Source of the DNA: Pseudomonadota bacterium
Lineage (GTDB): Bacteria > Pseudomonadota > Gammaproteobacteria > Burkholderiales > Burkholderiaceae_B
DNA: 13,087 bases
Direction of reading: 5' to 3'
NCBI GenBank assembly: GCA_023388835.1
Contig: JAEWFK010000031.1
Location: 1-13,087 of the forward strand
Position numbers and translations under genes: made by a program
The notes under the pieces: generated by a model
What the model was told of the DNA's origin: nothing
Databases searched by the model: none
What the model saw: only the letters and a program-made list of their open reading frames with translations
In this document: positions 8,930 through 13,087 of the stretch, one piece after another
How the letters are laid out: each line of letters begins with the position of its first letter
How positions within the stretch are numbered: position 1 is the stretch's first letter

Positions 8930-10225
8930 ATGTCTGTTCCTCAACAGGTATTTCTTCGCGACGCCATGCGGCGTCTGAATCTGACGCGCGATATTTTCGC
9001 GAGCCGCATCGGCGTGAAGCGGCGGGCACTCGATACCTGGCTGTTGCCGGAGGGCTCACAGGAATATCGGCCCATGCCCGAAGTGGTACTGCGCTTCGTC
9101 ACCGAGATCGTCCACAACGAGACCCTGCTCCAAAAGTATGCGCAGAGCGGACAGGGCGGGCCTTTGCGGGACCGCATCGCCTACGAGGGCCGGCATCAAT
9201 TATTGTCGGTAGATCAATTCACCAGCCGAGAGTCGGTTGAGGAGCTGTTTCGGATTGCCGACATGATGCAGCCCATCGCACGTCGTCAGAAAATTTCACG
9301 CGTGCTGGAAGGGGCGGTGCTGGGCAATCTTTTTTTCGAAGCGAGCACCCGTACCCGCGTGAGCTTCGGGGCGGCGTTCGGCCGGCTCGGTGGTACCGTC
9401 TGCGACACGACGGGCTTTACCTTTTCTTCGATGGCCAAGGGTGAATCCATCTACGACACCAGCCGGGTAATGAGCGGCTACGTTGATGCCATGGTGATTC
9501 GCCACCCTGAAAAAGGCTCCGTGGCGGAATTCGCGCGTGCCACCAATATACCGGTCGTGAATGGCGGGGACGGCCCGGGGGAACACCCTAGCCAAGCCTT
9601 GCTCGATCTCTACACCATACTCACCGAGTTCTCCCGGCTGGGCAAGCTGCTTGATGGCTCCCACATCGCGTTGGCGGGCGACCTGAAGTACGGCCGCACG
9701 GTGCATTCGCTCATCAAGCTGCTTGCCTTGTATCGGGGCCTCAAGTTCACCCTCATTTCCCCCAAGGGGCTGGAGATGCCGGAGGCGATCCTGGAGCAGG
9801 CGGGGCGCAACGGCCACACCATCCAGCAGACGTATTCATTGGAAGAAGGCCTGCGGGGAGCCGACGTCATTTACGCCACTCGCGTTCAAAAAGAACGTTT
9901 CGATCAGGAACAGCTGGAAGGCTACAGCGCGGAATTCCAGGTCAACAAGGCCATCGTCGACAAGTGTTGCGGCCCGGACGTGATTGTCATGCACCCATTG
10001 CCGCGCGACAGTCGCGAGGGAGCGAACGACCTGAGCACCGATCTGAACCACGACCCGCGCCTTGCCATCTTCCGTCAGACCGATAACGGGATCCCGGTGC
10101 GCATGGCGATCTTCGCCGTGTTGCTCGGCGTGGAAACGTTGGTGCCGCATTCGTTGCGCGACGTCACCTGGAGCCCGCCCTCGCATATCGGCCCTGACGA
10201 TAGCGTCTTCCACGGAATGTACTGA
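8930..10225 (+). CDS. pyrB: Aspartate carbamoyltransferase with N-terminal helix-turn-helix-like domain
   Basis: Joins carbamoyl phosphate and L-aspartate to N-carbamoyl-L-aspartate, the committed step of pyrimidine synthesis, in the cytoplasm. Of 431 residues, about 88-405 form an E. coli-type catalytic chain: STRT (139-142) for carbamoyl phosphate, SSMAKGES (166-173) as the mobile loop Ser/Lys, RHP at 191, HPSQ (219-222), GDLKYGRTVHS (250-260, Arg 256), TRVQKER (317-323) and HPLPR (355-359). All key residues are kept, so activity is expected. The first 75 or so residues are extra; LTRDIFASRIGVKRRALDTW (18-37) looks like a helix-turn-helix of the Cro/C1 kind. A short C-terminal tail follows residue 405. 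ATG 8930 was preferred over TTG 8903 because GGGG lies at 8920-8923 and because TTG 8903 would lie inside the promoter repeats. No pyrI or other pyr gene is next to it. It could be a second ATCase beside a standard housekeeping one. Enzyme family sure; role of the N-domain inferred. Confidence 0.92.
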   Translation: MSVPQQVFLRDAMRRLNLTRDIFASRIGVKRRALDTWLLPEGSQEYRPMPEVVLRFVTEIVHNETLLQKYAQSGQGGPLRDRIAYEGRHQLLSVDQFTSRESVEELFRIADMMQPIARRQKISRVLEGAVLGNLFFEASTRTRVSFGAAFGRLGGTVCDTTGFTFSSMAKGESIYDTSRVMSGYVDAMVIRHPEKGSVAEFARATNIPVVNGGDGPGEHPSQALLDLYTILTEFSRLGKLLDGSHIALAGDLKYGRTVHSLIKLLALYRGLKFTLISPKGLEMPEAILEQAGRNGHTIQQTYSLEEGLRGADVIYATRVQKERFDQEQLEGYSAEFQVNKAIVDKCCGPDVIVMHPLPRDSREGANDLSTDLNHDPRLAIFRQTDNGIPVRMAIFAVLLGVETLVPHSLRDVTWSPPSHIGPDDSVFHGMY

Positions 10226-10257
10226 CCGTACCGCGGCGCCGACATTCTTCGAATTCA

Positions 10258-10287
10258 GAGGAATGCCGGCCCGGGGCGGGGTTCCTC
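10258..10287. terminator. Possible hairpin between convergent pyrB and rdgC
   Basis: GAGGAA (10258-10263) and TTCCTC (10282-10287) enclose a GC-rich loop in the 74-nt gap between two gene ends that face each other. The position suits a bidirectional terminator, but neither strand has a real T-tract after the stem, so the call is weak. Confidence 0.3.
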
Positions 10288-10299
10288 AGGTCGTTGCGT

Positions 10300-11196
10300 T
10301 CAGCCCTGTTTTTCTCCGCCCAGGGCTGCAACCAGGTCTTCCATCAAGCGTGACAACTCGCCGCACATGAGCGTGAAGTCGGAGTCGAACTGCTCGGCTT
10401 CGTCGTGCGACGGCACGCGGCCTTCCTGCAGGATGTCCAGTGGGGTGATTCGTTTGAGGTCCAGCCCGTCCGTCAGTACGAACGACACGCGGTCCGCCCA
10501 AGTGAGGGCCAATCGAGTGCATTGCTTGCCAGCTTCGACGTGCTTGCGTACGTCATCCAGCTCGACTGTCTGGCGGACATAGCGGACCGCTGCGCGGGAT
10601 TCACTGGTGGAGCGCAATTCAGTGTCCTGGTCCACACTGAAGTTGGCCGGCGGTTCGTCACTGACGAGCCAATTGGTCATGGCCGAAGCGGGCGACAGTT
10701 CGGTGTAGAGCGGGATCACGGGGAATGGGTCCAGGACTTTCGCGAGTGCGCCCATGACTTCGTCGCATTTTGCAGCCGCCGCCGCGTCCACCACCAGCCA
10801 ACGGTTCTGGGTGTCGATCCAGACGCGGGTGTCCCGGTAGATGCTGAATGCTTTGGGCAACAGTTCGTCGGTGACCTGTTCCTTGATCTCCTTCATTTGC
10901 TTGCGGCCCGGCCTGTAGCCTTGCTCTTCCTCGATCTCCTGCGCGCGTGCACGGGAGAACTGGTTCACTACCGTGGCTGGGAGCAGCTTCTTCTCGACGC
11001 GAAGGTTGAGCAGATGCTGTCCATCCAGCACATGCACCATCCCGGATTCCTGGCGTGGCGGAGTCCAGCCGAAGGCGGTCATGTCCGAAGCGCTGCCTGG
11101 GCGAAAAGCCAGGCGCTGCAGGGCGTCCTCGAGGCTGTCAGGTGTCAAATTCCAGGAGGGGGCGAGGCGATAAATGCGAAGATTCTTGAACCACAT
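10300..11196 (-). CDS. rdgC: Recombination-associated protein RdgC
   Basis: Nucleoid-associated, ring-forming dsDNA-binding protein that limits RecA filament activity; in Neisseria the family affects pilin variation. The product is 298 residues, close to the 303 of E. coli. It opens with the family signature MWFKNLRIYRL. It then shows FGWTPP (42-47), VEKKLLPATVVNQ (67-79), a basic and acidic helix with KQMKEIKEQV (99-108), LLPKAFSIYRDTRVWID (112-128) and a C-terminal region with LALTWADRVSFVLTDGL (229-245). The start was placed at the MWFKNL methionine. The frame stays open 309 nt further upstream, but that stretch encodes low-complexity Arg/Ala sequence made from tandem repeats and a terminator. 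The ribosome site before this ATG is poor. The gene faces pyrB at its 3' end and is divergent from recA. Confidence 0.95.
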   Translation of the reverse strand: MWFKNLRIYRLAPSWNLTPDSLEDALQRLAFRPGSASDMTAFGWTPPRQESGMVHVLDGQHLLNLRVEKKLLPATVVNQFSRARAQEIEEEQGYRPGRKQMKEIKEQVTDELLPKAFSIYRDTRVWIDTQNRWLVVDAAAAAKCDEVMGALAKVLDPFPVIPLYTELSPASAMTNWLVSDEPPANFSVDQDTELRSTSESRAAVRYVRQTVELDDVRKHVEAGKQCTRLALTWADRVSFVLTDGLDLKRITPLDILQEGRVPSHDEAEQFDSDFTLMCGELSRLMEDLVAALGGEKQG

Positions 11197-11266
11197 GGAG
11201 AGATGCCGGTGTATGAGAGGAGCGGGCAGGGAGGGCATGTGCCGCAGGCCCTGACGAAAGCCAATG

Positions 11267-11297
11267 ATTGTATGCCGAAGCACAGCCGCGAAAACAA
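11267..11297 (-). promoter_or_regulatory. Candidate rdgC promoter
   Basis: Read leftward, TTGTTT (11292-11297) and TACAAT (11267-11272, one mismatch from TATAAT) are 19 nt apart, a little long for a sigma-70 promoter. It lies downstream of the leftward terminator at 11386-11423, so rdgC would be transcribed on its own with a leader of roughly 65 nt. Confidence 0.35.
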
Positions 11298-11333
11298 GCG
11301 GCAGTGGCGATCGGCATGAAAGGCCGGAGGTCG

Positions 11334-11387
11334 ATTCAGGGCACGCGCGAAATTCAGGGCACGCGCGAAATTCAGGGCGCGCGCGAA
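11334..11387. repeat. Three tandem copies of an 18-bp unit
   Basis: The unit ATTCAGGGCACGCGCGAA occurs at 11334-11351 and 11352-11369 exactly, and at 11370-11387 with one A-to-G change that extends the CG run. The third copy runs straight into the A8 tract (11386-11393), which is the T-tract of the leftward terminator. Such short arrays vary in copy number by slippage. As 18 is divisible by three, the array keeps spurious frames open on both strands. Confidence 0.9.
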
Positions 11388-11423
11388 AAAAAAGAAGGCC
11401 CGCAAGCGCTTGGGCTGCGGGCC
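11386..11423 (-). terminator. Strong leftward intrinsic terminator with no visible gene
   Basis: GGCCCGCA (11397-11404) pairs perfectly with TGCGGGCC (11416-11423), 8 bp around an 11-nt loop. Read leftward, the stem is followed by TTCTTTTTTTT, a textbook T-tract. Read rightward there is no T-tract, so the direction is clear. It ends transcripts coming from the recA side, before the rdgC promoter. Confidence 0.8.
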
Positions 11424-11634
11424 GACAAAGCGGCGGTTGCCGTGACGATCTTGCTCGCGGGGCGCACGACAACGCCGATGGAAGAGAAGTTGACCCGGAG
11501 ATCAAAAAAATGAGCAGACCGGGTGTCTTCCACGACTCGATTCTAGAGCCGCGTGCCTGACGTTGGCCTGAATGTGGTCATTGCGTACCGTCGTGGCTTC
11601 CCACAGGGATGCAAGTGTCCTTCCGCATGCCTAC
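11386..11634 (-). ncRNA. Candidate leftward small RNA between recA and rdgC
   Basis: Inferred from its ends. A leftward promoter can be proposed within the LexA region: TTGCAT (11663-11668), a 16-nt spacer, and TATAAA (11641-11646), with a start near 11634. The strong terminator at 11386-11423 would end a transcript of about 250 nt. No leftward frame in it has a good ribosome site. The -35 is weak (3 of 6), so the 5' end is uncertain. The alternative is that the terminator only shields rdgC from antisense read-through. Confidence 0.3.
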
Positions 11635-11659
11635 CATCTGTTTATATATACAGTATAAT
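11631..11659 (+). promoter_or_regulatory. recA promoter
   Basis: A perfect TATAAT at 11654-11659 follows directly after the LexA box. The -35 (CTACCA, 11631-11636, 17-nt spacer) is a weak match. The predicted start near 11666 gives a leader of about 70 nt. Confidence 0.75.
11638..11653. promoter_or_regulatory. LexA-binding SOS box of recA
   Basis: CTGTTTATATATACAG is a perfect CTGT-N8-ACAG site with the alternating AT spacer typical of strong gammaproteobacterial and betaproteobacterial LexA boxes. It fills the space between -35 and -10 of the recA promoter, so LexA would block RNA polymerase until DNA damage triggers its cleavage. It also overlaps the proposed leftward -10 (11641-11646). 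Confidence 0.93.
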
Positions 11660-11723
11660 TTGATGCAATAATGATCGGCATCACAGGGCGCACACCGCGC
11701 TTCGCCGTTATCCAGTCATTCCC

Positions 11724-11728
11724 AAGGA
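11724..11728 (+). promoter_or_regulatory. Ribosome binding site of recA
   Basis: AAGGA, 6 nt before ATG 11735, fixes the start of RecA at the conserved MDDKTSK sequence. Confidence 0.8.
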
Positions 11729-11734
11729 CCCTAA

Positions 11735-12814
11735 ATGGACGACAAAACCAGCAAAGCCGCCAACTCCGAACGTGCCAAGGCGCTCGCCGCCGCGTTGTCG
11801 CAAATCGAAAAGCAGTTCGGCAAGGGCTCGGTCATGCGTTATGGCGACGACAAGATCGAACACGACATTCAGGTCGTGTCTACCGGTTCACTGGGGCTGG
11901 ACATCGCCTTGGGCGTCGGTGGTCTGCCGCGGGGTCGCGTCATCGAGATCTACGGCCCTGAATCCTCGGGCAAGACCACACTTACGCTGCAAGTCATTGC
12001 CGAAATGCAGAAACAGGGCGGCACCTGCGCTTTTATCGACGCCGAACACGCGCTCGACGTCCAGTACGCCTCCAAGCTCGGGGTCAACCTCGAAGACCTG
12101 CTCATCTCCCAACCCGACACCGGGGAACAGGCGCTCGAGATCACCGATGCGCTGGTCCGTTCAGGTTCCATCGACCTTATCGTCATCGACTCGGTGGCCG
12201 CGCTGACGCCCAAGGCAGAAATCGAAGGCGACATGGGCGATTCCTTGCCGGGTCTGCAGGCGCGTCTCATGAGCCAGGCGCTGCGCAAGCTCACCGCCAC
12301 CATCAAGCGCGCCAACTGCATGGTCATCTTCATCAACCAGATCCGCATGAAGATCGGCGTCATGTTCGGCAATCCTGAAACCACCACGGGCGGCAATGCG
12401 CTCAAGTTCTATTCCTCTGTGCGCCTCGATATCCGGCGTATCGGCGCCATCAAGAAGGGCGACGAAGTCATCGGCAACGAAACGCGCGTCAAGGTCGTCA
12501 AGAACAAGGTGGCGCCGCCCTTCAAGCAGGCGGAGTTCGACATCATGTATGGCGCGGGCATCTCCCGGGAAGGCGAAATCATCGACCTGGGCGTGCAGGC
12601 CGGCATCGTCGACAAAGCCGGCGCCTGGTTCAGCTACAGCGGCACACGTATCGGCCAAGGCAAGGACAACGTCCGCGAGTACCTGAAAGAGCACTCCGCC
12701 ATGGCCTTCGAAATCGAGAACCGCGTGCGTGAAAAGCTGGGGGTGGCTTTGCAGCAGCCGGCAGTCGGCGGCAAGAGGGCGGCGGAGCAAGACGCTTCCG
12801 AAGCCCAGCCATAA
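11735..12814 (+). CDS. recA: Recombinase RecA
   Basis: ATP-dependent recombinase that coats single-stranded DNA, carries out homologous pairing and strand exchange, and as a filament triggers LexA self-cleavage. It has 359 residues, normal for the family. It shows the Walker A motif GPESSGKT (74-81), the catalytic Glu in FIDAEHALD (Glu 104), the Walker B segment LIVIDSVAAL (148-157), loop L1 around EGDMGDSLPGLQAR (164-177) and loop L2 with NQIRMKIGVMFGNPETTTGG (201-220), including the sensor Gln 202. The C-terminus (about 340-359) is Ala/Gln/Glu-rich and acidic, as usual for the regulatory tail. No intein, frameshift or missing residue. It is preceded by its own LexA-controlled promoter and followed 15 nt later by recX, which it should drive by read-through. 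Confidence 0.99.
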   Translation: MDDKTSKAANSERAKALAAALSQIEKQFGKGSVMRYGDDKIEHDIQVVSTGSLGLDIALGVGGLPRGRVIEIYGPESSGKTTLTLQVIAEMQKQGGTCAFIDAEHALDVQYASKLGVNLEDLLISQPDTGEQALEITDALVRSGSIDLIVIDSVAALTPKAEIEGDMGDSLPGLQARLMSQALRKLTATIKRANCMVIFINQIRMKIGVMFGNPETTTGGNALKFYSSVRLDIRRIGAIKKGDEVIGNETRVKVVKNKVAPPFKQAEFDIMYGAGISREGEIIDLGVQAGIVDKAGAWFSYSGTRIGQGKDNVREYLKEHSAMAFEIENRVREKLGVALQQPAVGGKRAAEQDASEAQP

Positions 12815-12829
12815 GCGGGGCCGGGCGGC

Positions 12830-13087
12830 ATGGCGCGGGCCGGGGCCTCGCTTTCACTAAAGGCAAGAGCCATCAACCTGCTTTCGCGGCGCGAGCATTC
12901 ACGCAGTGAATTGCGGGCGAAGCTTGCTCCGCACGCTGAAAACGAAGCCGAGCTCGATGCTCTAATGGTCGAGCTCGAGAAAGACAACTGGCTGTCCCAG
13001 GAACGCTTTGCCGAAAGCCTGGTCCATCGCCGTGCCGCGCGGCACGGCACGCGCCGTATCCTCCAGGAACTGCGCCGGCACGATCTT
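12830..13087 (+). CDS. recX: Regulatory protein RecX, 3' end outside window
   Basis: RecX binds RecA filaments and limits their extension and activity. Only the first 86 codons are visible and the frame is open to the window end. The visible part has the all-helical three-helix repeats of the family: LKARAINLLSRREHSRSELR (10-29) matches the first helical repeat, and LEKDNWLSQERFAESLVHRR (49-68), followed by RHGTRRILQELR (71-82), matches the second. The start ATG 12830 is 15 nt after the recA stop, with GGGG at 12817-12820 as a modest ribosome site. The recA stop TAA is in the same frame, so no earlier start exists. Recognition is good despite truncation, supported by the recA-recX order. Confidence 0.92.
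   Translation, partial: MARAGASLSLKARAINLLSRREHSRSELRAKLAPHAENEAELDALMVELEKDNWLSQERFAESLVHRRAARHGTRRILQELRRHDL

Larger units (their letters stand above)
11197..11734. other. 538-nt regulatory gap between rdgC and recA
   Basis: No convincing protein gene. From left to right it holds a candidate rdgC promoter, three 18-bp tandem repeats, a strong leftward terminator, about 210 nt of unassigned sequence, the LexA box with the recA promoter, and the recA leader. Small frames here (for example a 16-codon frame starting at 11510 and a leftward 19-codon frame starting at 11637) lack supporting features. Confidence 0.7.

Noticed and set aside
10405..11319. Long rightward open frame (304 codons) opposite rdgC
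   Set aside because: It is antisense to a clearly recognisable RdgC, shows no known family pattern, and is a product of high GC codon use.
11197..11505. N-terminal extension of RdgC by about 103 residues
   Set aside because: The family begins at MWFKNL; the extension is translated from tandem repeats and a terminator and would place a transcription stop inside the gene.
11510..11560. 16-codon rightward frame (MSRPGVFH...) with GGAG 9 nt upstream and a TTGACC sequence before it
   Set aside because: No -10 box at a proper distance from TTGACC, and a peptide this short is expected by chance; conservation would be needed to revive it.
11671..11961. 96-codon frame starting in the recA leader and running into recA
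   Set aside because: Its ATG is only about 5 nt after the predicted transcript start, has no ribosome site, and most of it overlaps recA out of frame.

Overview
The window is GC-rich chromosomal DNA from a betaproteobacterium, most likely a member of the Alcaligenaceae (the Bordetella/Achromobacter group). Three things point there: a RecA starting MDDKTSKAAN, which closely resembles my memory of Bordetella RecA; an E. coli-like LexA box in front of recA; and rdgC next to recA. No search was possible, so the genus is left open. No transposase, integrase, CRISPR array, tRNA or rRNA is visible.

Left part (2-8753, rightward): the 3' portion of a very large alpha-2-macroglobulin-like protease trap with an intact CLEQ thioester motif. 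It overlaps by 17 nt pbpC, a bifunctional penicillin-binding protein 1C, reproducing the yfhM-pbpC pair of E. coli. The pair is thought to trap attacking proteases and repair the cell wall after envelope damage. Then, 189 nt further on, comes a separate small lipoprotein gene whose mature domain looks like the P1-head subdomain of SecD.

Middle part (8754-10225, rightward): a 176-nt gap with several possible RNA hairpins and a cluster of GCGTA half-sites around an AT-rich promoter-like core. It is followed by a PyrB-type aspartate carbamoyltransferase. The catalytic domain has the full E. coli-type active-site set, but it carries an extra N-terminal domain of about 75 residues that looks like a helix-turn-helix DNA-binding domain. 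No pyrI is present.

Right part (10226-13087) is a recombination-control locus. rdgC (leftward) encodes a nucleoid-associated antagonist of RecA, and recA (rightward) is followed 15 nt later by recX (cut by the window end), a second RecA modulator. The 538-nt gap between rdgC and recA holds a perfect LexA box directly abutting a perfect TATAAT for recA, three 18-bp tandem repeats, and a strong leftward intrinsic terminator for which no gene is visible. The last observation suggests an unannotated leftward transcript, possibly SOS-controlled, between recA and rdgC.

The most interesting leads are the HTH-PyrB fusion with its possible operator, the orphan leftward terminator and divergent promoter beside the LexA box, and the stand-alone SecD-head-like lipoprotein. 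All functional statements are by motif recognition from sequence alone.
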